From: Streptomyces sp. ISL-96
GTDB taxonomy: Bacteria; Actinomycetota; Actinomycetes; Streptomycetales; Streptomycetaceae
Reading direction: 5' to 3'
DNA: 64,000 nt
NCBI RefSeq assembly: GCF_018614035.1
Contig: NZ_JAGGPA010000028.1
Span: 36,517 to 100,516, forward strand
Positions 35,311 to 43,215 of the stretch are shown here, piece after piece. Numbering within the stretch: the stretch's first letter is position 1; the number at the start of each line of letters is the position of its first letter. Both the position numbers and the translations under genes were made by a program. A model generated the notes under the pieces. The model was not told the origin of the DNA and did no database searches. It saw only the letters and a program-made list of their open reading frames with translations.

Positions 35311-35626
35311 CCCCAGTACGTGACCGGAGTTGCCGGTCCGAGCCCCCGGATGCCACCGGGGGCTCTGGCTTGTCCGGCCGGCTCGACTCACCGCGCGTGA
35401 CGGGCTCCGGATGCGGGACCGGCCCCGGCAGCGGGCCCGGCGAGGGCTTGGGCTCCGGCGGGGGGACCGGCGCGGGCGGGTCCGGTTCGGGCTGGGGCGG
35501 GGCCGGGGGCACCGGGTCGGGCCCGCCGGGTGCGGGCACGGGACCGGGCCCCGGCCCTGGCCCCGGCCCGGGACCCGGCGCGGGGGTCGGGGTGGGCGGA
35601 ACGGGATCGTTCGGAGGCGTGCCCAT
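35132..35626 (-). CDS. doubtful Pro/Gly-rich ORF antisense to CBS gene end
   Basis: From ATG 35626 the minus strand encodes a Pro/Gly-rich stretch (PTPTPAPGPGPG, then PVPPPEPKPSPGPLPG) resembling short proline-rich Streptomyces hypothetical proteins. It then runs through a terminator hairpin and antisense to the CBS gene in an Arg-rich tail that looks non-coding. No good ribosome binding site precedes it. If real, the gene probably ends earlier through a sequence error. This is the only coding candidate in 35365-35719. Confidence 0.25.
   Translation of the reverse strand: MGTPPNDPVPPTPTPAPGPGPGPGPGPGPVPAPGGPDPVPPAPPQPEPDPPAPVPPPEPKPSPGPLPGPVPHPEPVTRGESSRPDKPEPPVASGGSDRQLRSRTGVTYWVRRRSRRRAPNRGHARSPGRPGKRCPRRYCLRPPATGAANVHASARWRGRPRRRV
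35341..35364 (+). terminator. terminator after CBS gene
   Basis: The stem AGCCCCCGG with CCGGGGGCT encloses a 6-base loop, 30 bases after the CBS stop. Confidence 0.75.
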
Positions 35627-35719
35627 GAGAAAACCCATCAATCTGAAGGAATCCTTCCTTCCGGCGAGTGCCCCCGGCTGTATGCGGCAAACGGGTCCCG
35701 TCCCTCGACAGGCACCGCT

Positions 35720-35896
35720 TCAGCGTCGGCGCCCCCTGGCCGACCACCCGGCCCCCACACCCGCCACATGCAGTGCGAGCAGGGCGAGCCCGACGAGCAT
35801 GAGGCTCGTCGGTCCGAAGATTGCTTCCGTCGACGTCTCGGTCGCGTGGATGATGAAGGCGATGATGAACACCACCGCCGCCGCGAATGCCAGCAT
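35720..35896 (-). CDS. small two-helix membrane protein
   Basis: This 58-residue protein starts MLAFAAAVVFIIAFIIHA, has a short polar turn (TETSTEAIFGPTS) and a second hydrophobic helix (LMLVGLALLALHVAGV), and ends in WSARGRRR. The Arg-rich C-terminus suggests both ends face the cytoplasm. AGGAG lies at correct spacing before the ATG. I know similar unnamed small membrane proteins in Streptomyces but no function. It sits between stress-type genes and the molybdenum hydroxylase operon. Confidence 0.7.
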   Translation of the reverse strand: MLAFAAAVVFIIAFIIHATETSTEAIFGPTSLMLVGLALLALHVAGVGAGWSARGRRR

Positions 35897-35982
35897 GTGC
35901 TTCTCCTGCCACTTGACGGCGAGCCACTCTTAGTTCCGGTGGCTGCGCGCCGCTGACAGCCTTCTTCCCCGCGGTCTGCCGG

Positions 35983-38103
35983 TCATTCCCCGCCGGCCGG
36001 GGCTGACAGATGCGGCAGCAGCTTGTCCGGCGTCAGGGGCAGCTCCCGCAGCCGTACTCCCAAGGCATGGTGGACGGCGTTGCCGATGGCCGCCGCCGTG
36101 CCGACGATGCCGATCTCACCAATGCCCTTGCTGCCCATCGGGTTCAAGTGCGGATCGTCCTCGTCCACCCAGTGCGCCTCGATCGGCGGCACGTCCGCGC
36201 ACGAAGGCACGTGGTACGAGGCCAGATCGTGTTCCGCGAAGTCCCCGAAGGCCAGGTCCATGGTGCTTTCCTCCGTCAGCGCCATGCCGATTCCCATGGT
36301 CATCCCGCCGATGAACTGCGAGCGTGCGGTACGGGGATTGAGGATGCGGCCGGCGGCGTAGACGCCGAGGAGGCGGCGTACGCGGACCTCGCCCGTCACC
36401 GTGTCGACCTGAACCTCCGCGAAGTGGGCGCCGAACGCGTGCCGCGCGTACGGAGATTCCTCCGCCTCCGCCACCTCCTGCTCGGTGCTCTCCGCCGCGG
36501 TGACCCCCTCGGCCGGCAGGCCGCCGGGACGATCCCGCAGGCGCTCGGCCAGGAGCACGCACGCCTTGTGTACGGACCAGCCCCACGACGCCGTCCCCGA
36601 CGAACCGCCCGCGAGCGGAGCCACCGGCAGGTCGCTGCTGCCGATCTCGACCCGCACCGACTCCAGGGGCGCGCCCAGCACATCCGCGGCGATCTGCGCG
36701 AGCACGGTCCTGGCCCCGGTGCCGATGTCCGTGGCGTTGACCCGGATCAGGTACGTGCCGTCGGCGGCGGCGTGCGCGGTGGCGGTGGACGGGCTGACGA
36801 GTACGGGATAGGTGGCCGCCGCGACCCCGGTGCCGAGCAGCAGGTCACCCTCGCGGCGGATGCCGGGCCGCGGGTCGCGCCGCTCCCAGCCGAAGCGCCG
36901 CGCTCCCTCCCGCAGGCACTCGGCCAGATGCCGGCTGCTGAACGGCCTGCCGCTGTCGGGTTCGGTGTCCGGTTCGTTGCGCAGCCGCAGTTCCACCGGG
37001 TCCACCCCGGCGGCGACGGCGAGTTCGTCCATGGCCGACTCCAGGGCGTACATCCCGGACGCCTCGCCCGGAGCACGCATCCACGACGGAGACGGCACGT
37101 CCAGCGCGGCCACCCGGTGGCTCGTGCGGCTGTGGGGCGAGGTGTACATGACGCGGGCCGGAACCGCCGCCTGCTCCACGAACTCCTTGACCGTCGACGT
37201 CTGTGTGACGACTTCGTGGGCGAGCGCGGTGATGACCCCGTCGGCGCCGGCGCCCAGCCGCACGCGCTGCACGGTGGGCGCGCGGTGGCCGACGACCGCC
37301 GCGAGCTGGCGGCGGGGGAGTGCCAGCTTGACCGGGCGCCCGGTGTGCCGCGCGGCCATGGCGGCCAGCACCACCTGCGGGCGGGGGGTGCCCTTGGAAC
37401 CGAACCCGCCGCCGACCTGCTCGGAGACGACGGTGACCTGCCGCTTCTCCAGCCCGAAGACCTGGACCAGGGCGTCCCGTACCTTGCCGGAGCCCTGACT
37501 GGAGTCGTGCACCGTCAGATGACCGTCGTCCCACCGGGCGGTGGAGGCGTGCGGCTCCATGGGGTGGTTGTGCAGCGCGCTCATGGTGTACGTCGCGTCG
37601 ATCCGGACGGCGGCCGCCGGATAGGCCGTGTCGAAGTCGCCGCGTTCCCGGACGGCGGGGACCTCGCTGTTCGCCTCCTCCGGTGTGTAGAGGCCGGGGT
37701 GGCTCGTGGTCAGCCGTACGTCGTGCTCCTCGGCCGCGTACTCGACGCGCAGCGCCTCGGCGGCGGCACTGGCGTGCTCCAGGGTGTCGGCGACCACCAG
37801 CGCGACGTACCAGCCGCGGTGCGGGACGCGGGCGTTCTGCAGCACCGCGAGGATCGGGTCGTCCGGCTCCTTGAGGCGGGGCGCGTTCTCGTGGCTGAGG
37901 ACGGCGAGCACGCCGGGCAGGGCCAGCACTTCGTCGGCGTGCACGGCGGTGACCCGGCCGCGCGCGACGGTGGCGGGCACGGGCCAGGCGTACGCGCAGC
38001 CCGGCGGGGTGTGCTCGGCCGCGTAGCGGGCGGCGCCGGTGACCTTGTCGCGGGCCTCTGTGCGGACGGCCGGTGTGCCCAGCGGGGTCTGTGCATGCGT
38101 CAT
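35983..38103 (-). CDS. xanthine dehydrogenase-family molybdopterin-binding subunit
   Basis: This 706-residue large subunit belongs to the molybdenum hydroxylase (CoxL/XdhA/YagR) family and should bind the Mo-cytosine-dinucleotide-type cofactor and oxidise an aldehyde or heterocycle. QVGGGFGSKGTPRPQ lies near the Mo site, followed by APGEASGMYALESAMDELA, SGTASWG and the C-terminal NPMGSKGIGEIGIVG with the essential Glu of the GxGE motif. It is transcribed last in an operon after the FeS and FAD subunits. No cofactor-insertion chaperone gene is adjacent. Confidence 0.92.
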   Translation of the reverse strand: MTHAQTPLGTPAVRTEARDKVTGAARYAAEHTPPGCAYAWPVPATVARGRVTAVHADEVLALPGVLAVLSHENAPRLKEPDDPILAVLQNARVPHRGWYVALVVADTLEHASAAAEALRVEYAAEEHDVRLTTSHPGLYTPEEANSEVPAVRERGDFDTAYPAAAVRIDATYTMSALHNHPMEPHASTARWDDGHLTVHDSSQGSGKVRDALVQVFGLEKRQVTVVSEQVGGGFGSKGTPRPQVVLAAMAARHTGRPVKLALPRRQLAAVVGHRAPTVQRVRLGAGADGVITALAHEVVTQTSTVKEFVEQAAVPARVMYTSPHSRTSHRVAALDVPSPSWMRAPGEASGMYALESAMDELAVAAGVDPVELRLRNEPDTEPDSGRPFSSRHLAECLREGARRFGWERRDPRPGIRREGDLLLGTGVAAATYPVLVSPSTATAHAAADGTYLIRVNATDIGTGARTVLAQIAADVLGAPLESVRVEIGSSDLPVAPLAGGSSGTASWGWSVHKACVLLAERLRDRPGGLPAEGVTAAESTEQEVAEAEESPYARHAFGAHFAEVQVDTVTGEVRVRRLLGVYAAGRILNPRTARSQFIGGMTMGIGMALTEESTMDLAFGDFAEHDLASYHVPSCADVPPIEAHWVDEDDPHLNPMGSKGIGEIGIVGTAAAIGNAVHHALGVRLRELPLTPDKLLPHLSAPAGGE

Positions 38104-38120
38104 GACGGGTCGTCACGTCC

Positions 38121-39107
38121 TCAGGTACGGGAAGCGAGCTCGGCCAGCACGCTGATGGCGAGGTTCCGGGCGAGCGGCACTTTGAAGCCGTTGTCGCGCA
38201 GCGGCTCGGCCGCGGCGAGTTCGGCGTCGGCCGCCCGGGCGTACGTCTCCTCGGTGGCGGGCGCCCCGCGCAGCACCTCTTCGGCGGCGCGGGCACGCCA
38301 GGGCCGGTGCGCGAGCCCGCCGAAGGCGAGGGCGGCGTCCCGGACGACGCCTCCCTCGACCCGCAGAACGGCGGCGACGGAGGCGAGAGCGAAGGCGTAC
38401 GAGGCGCGGTCGCGCGCCTTGCGGTAGGCGCACTGGGTCCCGGGCACGACGGGAGGCAGGCTCACGCCGGTGATCAGTTCGCCCGTACGGATGACGGTGT
38501 CCTGATCGGGACGATCGCCGGGCAGCCGGTGGAAGTCCGTGACGGCGAGGGTGCGTGCGCCCTGCGGCCCGCGCAGGTGGACGGCGGCGTCGAGGGCGGC
38601 CAGCGCGACGGCCATGTCGGAGGGGCTCGTGGCGACGCAGTGCGCGGAGTGGCCGAGCACCGCGAGATCGCGGTGGACGCCCTCGCGGGCGGGGCATCCG
38701 GTGCCGGGTGCCCGCTTGTTACAGGGCTTGGAGGTGTCCTGGAAGTACGGGCAGCGGGTGCGCTGGAGCAGGTTTCCGCCGGTCGTCGCCGTGTTGCGCA
38801 GTTGCGGGGAGGCGCCGGAGAGCAGGGCCTGCGACAGGGCGGCGTAGCGCGTACGCACGGTCGGATGGGCGGCCAGATCGCTGTTGCGTACGGTCGCGCC
38901 GATGTGCAGCCCGCCTTCGGGCGTCTCGTCGATACCGTCCAGCGGCAGGCGGCTGACGTCGATGAGGAGGTCCGGGGCCGCGACCCCGAGCTTCATCAGG
39001 TCGACCAGGTTGGTGCCGCCGCCGAGGTACTGCGCGCCGGGATGGCCGGCGAAGGCGCCGACCGCATCCTCGGCGCTCTCGGCGCGGAAGTACGCGAACG
39101 GCTTCAC
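38121..39107 (-). CDS. FAD-binding subunit of molybdenum hydroxylase
   Basis: This 328-residue subunit starts (GTG) VKPFAYFRAESAEDAV and carries the FAD-binding motif GAQYLGGGTNLVDLMK at about 29-44. NTATTGGNLLQRTRCPYF with Cys and a further Cys cluster (KPCNKRAPGTGCPA) marks the YagS subtype, which also binds a [4Fe-4S] cluster. It shuttles electrons between the FeS subunit and an acceptor. The start overlaps the FeS gene stop by four bases. Confidence 0.92.
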   Translation of the reverse strand: MKPFAYFRAESAEDAVGAFAGHPGAQYLGGGTNLVDLMKLGVAAPDLLIDVSRLPLDGIDETPEGGLHIGATVRNSDLAAHPTVRTRYAALSQALLSGASPQLRNTATTGGNLLQRTRCPYFQDTSKPCNKRAPGTGCPAREGVHRDLAVLGHSAHCVATSPSDMAVALAALDAAVHLRGPQGARTLAVTDFHRLPGDRPDQDTVIRTGELITGVSLPPVVPGTQCAYRKARDRASYAFALASVAAVLRVEGGVVRDAALAFGGLAHRPWRARAAEEVLRGAPATEETYARAADAELAAAEPLRDNGFKVPLARNLAISVLAELASRT

Positions 39108-39646
39108 GGCGCCGCCTCCCCGATCGCGGCCACGATGTTCGGATAGGCGCCGCAGCGGCAGATGTTGCCGCTCATGCGTTCGCGGATCTCGTCCGGGGTG
39201 AGGGCGGCGGGAGCGCCGGGGGAGTGCCGGTGGGAGGTGACGTACGAGGGGTGCCCTTCGGCGGCCTCGGCCAGCATTCCCACGGCCGAACAGATCTGGC
39301 CCGGCGTGCAGTAACCGCATTGCAGGGCGTCCCGCGCGACGAACGCCTCCTGGACCGGATGAAGCCGCTCGCCGTCGGCCAGACCTTCGACAGTGGTGAT
39401 GCGCGCGCCGTTGTGGGCGGCGGCGAGCAGCAGGCAGCTGTTGGCACGCCGGCCGTCGACGATCACGGTGCACGCACCGCACTGGCCGTGGTCGCACCCC
39501 TTTTTCGCGCCGGTCAGGTCCAGGTGCTCGCGAAGGGCGTCCAGGACGGTGGTGCGGTGGTCGAGCGACAGGCTGTGGGGAGTGCCGTTGATGTGCAGGG
39601 TGAGGACAGAGCTGAGCGCGTTCTCCTGCTGGCTGGTGGGCTCCAC
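39104..39646 (-). CDS. [2Fe-2S] subunit of molybdenum hydroxylase
   Basis: This 180-residue subunit holds two [2Fe-2S] clusters. The N-terminal plant-ferredoxin-type ligands are in GCDHGQCGACTV with a later Cys in NSCLLL. The C-terminal cluster is CGYCTPGQ with NICRCGAYP. Unlike E. coli YagT (PaoA) it has no Tat signal peptide, so this enzyme should be cytoplasmic. It is first in the three-gene operon, divergent from a VOC-family gene. Confidence 0.93.
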   Translation of the reverse strand: MEPTSQQENALSSVLTLHINGTPHSLSLDHRTTVLDALREHLDLTGAKKGCDHGQCGACTVIVDGRRANSCLLLAAAHNGARITTVEGLADGERLHPVQEAFVARDALQCGYCTPGQICSAVGMLAEAAEGHPSYVTSHRHSPGAPAALTPDEIRERMSGNICRCGAYPNIVAAIGEAAP

Positions 39647-39780
39647 TCCGTCGCGCCTTTCAGGTTCGAAGGTGTCGCTGCGTACCTCTTCCTATCAAAC
39701 TGTCGCGCCTTGCGCGGCTCGGTTCAGCTGGTCCTGGCGGGGTACTGGGGTGGGACGCAAACTCAAGCAAGGAGGTCGGC

Positions 39781-40152
39781 ATGGCCATCGCGAAGTACTG
39801 CCTCGTGGCCGTGGACTGTCCGGATCCGCAGGCACTCGCCGGTTTCTACGCCGCGGTGCTGGGCGGCGACGTGAAGAACGACAACGAGGACTGGTACGAG
39901 CTGTACGTACCCGGCGGGGCGCGTATCGCCTTCCAGCGTGCGCCGGGTTTCCGGCCGCCGGACTGGCCACGGGCCGACGAGAACTCGCAGCAGATGCATC
40001 TGGACTTCGATGTACCGGACATCGAGACGGCCGAGGCGCAGGTGCTCGCTCTTGGCGCCACCCCGCTCGACGTGGACGACGCGGGCGGGCGGCGCGGCTT
40101 TCGCGTGTACGCCGATCCGGCCGGCCACCCCTTCTGCCTCTGCCGCGCCTAG
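39781..40152 (+). CDS. VOC (glyoxalase/bleomycin-resistance-like) family protein
   Basis: This 123-residue protein has two beta-alpha-beta-beta-beta units. It begins MAIAKYCLVAVDCPDPQALAGFY, has QQMHLDFDV at the start of the second unit and ends YADPAGHPFCLCRA, with candidate metal ligands H and E/D spread over these. Members range from dioxygenases to resistance proteins, so function cannot be assigned. AAGGAGG precedes the ATG. It lies nine bases before a small acidic protein gene. Confidence 0.85.
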   Translation: MAIAKYCLVAVDCPDPQALAGFYAAVLGGDVKNDNEDWYELYVPGGARIAFQRAPGFRPPDWPRADENSQQMHLDFDVPDIETAEAQVLALGATPLDVDDAGGRRGFRVYADPAGHPFCLCRA

Positions 40153-40161
40153 GGAGGACCC

Positions 40162-40344
40162 ATGAACGACCAGCGGACGCAAGACCCGGAAGAGACCGGC
40201 AAGCCCGTACCGAGGGACCTGCCCGATCAGCAGGCGCTGGACGGCGAGGACCCGGCGGACGAGGCCGGCACCCGCACCCGCGACGGACGCGAGCACGCGA
40301 GCGACGCCGAGCAGGGGTCGGTCCCGGACGAGCCGTCCGGCTGA
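40162..40344 (+). CDS. small acidic hydrophilic protein, unknown
   Basis: This 60-residue protein is very rich in Asp, Glu, Pro and Arg (for example PADEAGTRTRDGREHAS) with no hydrophobic core, so it is probably disordered. GGAGG precedes the ATG nine bases after the VOC stop. It resembles hydrophilic stress peptides in composition only. Confidence 0.6.
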   Translation: MNDQRTQDPEETGKPVPRDLPDQQALDGEDPADEAGTRTRDGREHASDAEQGSVPDEPSG

Positions 40345-40452
40345 AGGGGTGGGACGTAACTGGGCATTCCTCGGATTGCAGGCAGGCGGTGACCGACGCA
40401 AGGTGGATGAGCCAAGTCCAGTCACGTCTGATCTCTGTGGAAGGAACACCTC

Positions 40453-40629
40453 GTGAGCAAGGCAAAGGCGAAGGCGAAGCAGGTCAAGGGCAGGATGAAG
40501 GAAGCCGCGGGCAAGGCCGCCGACGACAGCCAGATGCAGGCGGAAGGCCGCGGTGAGCAGTTGAGGGGCAAGGCTCAGGAAACGGTCGAGAGGACCAGCG
40601 AGCGGGTCAAGAAGTCGCCCAAGAAGTGA
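40453..40629 (+). CDS. CsbD family stress protein
   Basis: This 58-residue Lys/Glu-rich helical protein has the CsbD repeats KQVKGRMKEAAGKAADD and GRGEQLRGKAQET. CsbD is a SigB-controlled general stress protein in Bacillus, of unknown biochemical role. GGAAGGA precedes the GTG start. A SigB-type sigma factor gene lies 3.5 kb downstream. Confidence 0.85.
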   Translation: MSKAKAKAKQVKGRMKEAAGKAADDSQMQAEGRGEQLRGKAQETVERTSERVKKSPKK

Positions 40630-40738
40630 CCCAGGTGCTGAACAGGTGCTGACAACGGGCCGCGCCGCTCCGGCTGCGCGGCCCGTTCGGTTTGCTGGGC
40701 TCTGCTGGGGCGTTTGCCGGCAAGGGAGGAACGGCGAC

Positions 40739-41446
40739 ATGGACCGCGCGGCCGTCTTCGATGTCGACGGAACGCTCGTCGACACCAACCATCTGCATGT
40801 GACGTCCTGGTGGGAGGCGTTCCGCCAGGCCGGGCACGACGTCGTGATGCACGACATCCACCGGGCCGTCGGCCTGCCGGGGCACGACCTCATCGCCCAT
40901 CTGCTCGGAGACGGACGCGATACGAGCCAGGACGACACCATCAACGCCGCGCACAAGACCCTGTACGCCACCTACTCCGACCGGCTGCCCGCCCTGCCGC
41001 AGGCCGGCCGGCTGCTGCGGACCCTCGCCGGGCAGGGCTGGAGCGTCATCCTCGCCACCTCGGCGAGCGGCGTGGAACTCGACGCCCTGCGCCGTGCCAT
41101 CGACGCCGATGACGCCATCACCGCCACCGCGAGCGCCGAGGACGTCGGCGAGGGAAAGCCGGCTCCCGAGCCGGTTCAGCGGGCACTGGAGCTGGCCGGG
41201 GTGTCCGCTGACCGCGCGGTGTTCGTCGGCGACACGGTGTGGGACATGGAGGCCGCCACCCGGGCGGGCGTACTGAGTGTGGCGCTGCGCTGCGGGGGCA
41301 TCCCGCAGCGCGACCTTGAGGACGCGGGCGCCGCAGCCGTCTACCAGGACCCCGCGGATCTGCTCCAACAGCTCGAAGACAGCCCGGTCGCCCTGCTGAA
41401 GACACGGTTGGACGGCGCCCGTCCGGGAACGCGTGCGCCGTCGTAG
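40739..41446 (+). CDS. HAD family phosphatase
   Basis: This 235-residue subclass IA HAD hydrolase is beta-phosphoglucomutase or phosphoglycolate-phosphatase-like. Motif I is FDVDGTLVD (D8, D10), motif II ATSASG, the Lys is in GEGKPAPEP and motif III is VGDTVWDMEAA. The cap domain has HVTSWWEAFRQAGH. GGGAGGA precedes the ATG. It is 23 bases before the FUSC gene and may be co-transcribed. Substrate not predictable. Confidence 0.88.
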   Translation: MDRAAVFDVDGTLVDTNHLHVTSWWEAFRQAGHDVVMHDIHRAVGLPGHDLIAHLLGDGRDTSQDDTINAAHKTLYATYSDRLPALPQAGRLLRTLAGQGWSVILATSASGVELDALRRAIDADDAITATASAEDVGEGKPAPEPVQRALELAGVSADRAVFVGDTVWDMEAATRAGVLSVALRCGGIPQRDLEDAGAAAVYQDPADLLQQLEDSPVALLKTRLDGARPGTRAPS

Positions 41447-41469
41447 GTAGCCGGTCGGCGGAGGCGCAA

Positions 41470-42690
41470 GTGGCAGACAGCGAGAGTGAGCAGCAGTCGC
41501 GTACCCGTGGCACCGCGTTTGGCCGTATGTGGCAGTGGCTGTCCTGGGAGGCGTCGGCGATCGGGCGCTCCGCCCGCCGCGCGATCGCGAGTCCCGGCCC
41601 CGAGCGCGACGTAGTCACGCAGTCCCTGAAGGCGGCGGGCGCCGCGGCCGCGGCCTGGGCGCTGACCGGCTGGTGGTGGCAGGCGCCGATGGCCCTGATG
41701 GCCCCCTGGACGGCGGTCGTACTCGTACAGAGCACTGTCTACCGCTCGCTGCGGTCCGGGGTGCAGCAGCTCATCGTCATCGCACTGGGCACCGTGCTGG
41801 CGGCGGGAGCGGCCAATCTGACGGGAAACACCATGACGGCGATGCTCCTGGTGCTGCCCGTCACCGTCCTGCTCGGCAACTACACGCGCTTCGGTGAGCA
41901 CGGCCTGTACGCGCCGACCACCGCGCTCTTCGTGCTGGCATACGGGTCGCACTCGGGCCTCGACGTCCTGCACCGGCTCTTCGAGTCGGCCATCGGCGCG
42001 GTCATCGGGATCGCGGTGAACGCCCTGATCCTTCCGCCGGTCCACCTGCGCAGCGTCCGGGAGTCCCTGCGCAGGCTGCCTGCGGAAAGCGCGGAACTCC
42101 TGCACACCATTGCCGACGGCCTGCGGGAGGGGTACGGGCGACAGCAGGCGGAAGCCTGGCACGACCGGGCGCGGCGGGTCACGGCCATCCTCGGGGACCT
42201 GCGCGACGCGCGGCTGTGGACCCGCGAGAGCTACCGCCTGAACCCGGGCAGCCGGTTGCGCCGTACCGGCCCCGCACTGCCCCCGACCGAGTGGGACCAG
42301 GCCTGGGAACGGATCGCCGACCCGCTCGTGGCCCTCACACGCAACCTCGCCAGTACGGTCAGTGAGACACCCACGCTGAGGCCGCTGCCCGATCCGGTCC
42401 TGGCGCACCTGTCGGACCTCCTGCGGGCGGCGGGCGATGTGTGTGCGGCCGACCGGGCCGTCCTCGAAGGGCGGGGGGCGAGTGCGCGGAAGGAACGCGC
42501 GATCGCGCTGGAGTCCGCCTGGGCCGCGCACGGGCGGTTGAAGCGGCAACTGCTGAAGCAGGACAGCGAGACGGCCACGTCGCTGGGGGGCCTGGTCGCG
42601 GAGTCCCAGCAACTCCTTTACGAGCTCGCACCGGTGGACGGCGACGTCCGCGCACACGGCGACGGGGGCAGCGGGCAAAACCGGGGGTAA
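41470..42690 (+). CDS. FUSC / aromatic-acid-exporter-like membrane protein
   Basis: This 406-residue protein has an N-terminal set of five or six membrane helices (about residues 55-185, from LKAAGAAAAAWALTGWWWQAP to IGIAVNALILPP) and a long cytoplasmic helical C-terminal domain (about 190-395). This half-size layout matches the ArAE/FUSC proteins of actinobacteria. The substrate is unknown, though some relatives export aromatic acids. The GTG start follows GGAGG. Confidence 0.85.
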   Translation: MADSESEQQSRTRGTAFGRMWQWLSWEASAIGRSARRAIASPGPERDVVTQSLKAAGAAAAAWALTGWWWQAPMALMAPWTAVVLVQSTVYRSLRSGVQQLIVIALGTVLAAGAANLTGNTMTAMLLVLPVTVLLGNYTRFGEHGLYAPTTALFVLAYGSHSGLDVLHRLFESAIGAVIGIAVNALILPPVHLRSVRESLRRLPAESAELLHTIADGLREGYGRQQAEAWHDRARRVTAILGDLRDARLWTRESYRLNPGSRLRRTGPALPPTEWDQAWERIADPLVALTRNLASTVSETPTLRPLPDPVLAHLSDLLRAAGDVCAADRAVLEGRGASARKERAIALESAWAAHGRLKRQLLKQDSETATSLGGLVAESQQLLYELAPVDGDVRAHGDGGSGQNRG

Positions 42691-42765
42691 ACCCAGACTT
42701 TTGGGGCACCCGGTGGCCAAAGGCTCAAAGACTCGAAGACCTCAACCACGATCAGGGGGTGCGTC

Positions 42766-43215
42766 ATGGTCCTGAGTGACGTCCTCCAGTCGCGGGGCCA
42801 GACGCGTCGCCTGACCCTGCGCGGCACCGAGGGCGTTGTGGGTCGCTGCCGCGACTTCAGCCGGGAGGCGCTGGCCGACTGGCAGTGGATTCCCGCCGGC
42901 AGCGAAGAGGAGCGGGCGGTCGTCGACGATGTGCTTCTGCTGGTGTCCGAGATGGTCACCAATGCCTGTCTGCATGCCGGAGGGCCACAGGAGTTCGTAC
43001 TGAACTGCACAGCCGACCGGCTGCGCATCGAGGTCACCGACGGCAGCCCCGTGCATCCGAAGCCCCGGCCGTCGGACGTGGCCGTGCCCGGCGGGCATGG
43101 CCTGATCGTGCTGCGGCGCCTCGCGCGGAGCTGGGGCTCGCTGCCTCGGGGTGGCGGCAAGACGGTGTGGGTGGAGGTGGCGGCGCCACGTGGCCCGGCG
43201 CGGCGGGGGGCGTAG
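42766..43215 (+). CDS. ATP-binding anti-sigma-type regulator (RsbW/SpoIIAB-like)
   Basis: This 149-residue GHKL/HATPase_c_2 protein has the N-box SEMVTNACLHAGG (N66), DGSPVHP and the lid motif GGHGLIVLRRLA (109-120). Such proteins bind sigma factors or phosphorylate anti-sigma antagonists. The 3' end overlaps the convergent SigB-type sigma factor gene by 182 bases, so the two are physically linked. Whether it regulates that sigma factor is inference. Streptomyces carry many such orphan kinases. Confidence 0.85.
   Translation: MVLSDVLQSRGQTRRLTLRGTEGVVGRCRDFSREALADWQWIPAGSEEERAVVDDVLLLVSEMVTNACLHAGGPQEFVLNCTADRLRIEVTDGSPVHPKPRPSDVAVPGGHGLIVLRRLARSWGSLPRGGGKTVWVEVAAPRGPARRGA

Noticed and set aside
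36010..38427. 805-codon plus-strand frame opposite the molybdenum hydroxylase large subunit
   Set aside because: Composition typical of an antisense shadow, and the minus-strand gene has all active-site motifs.
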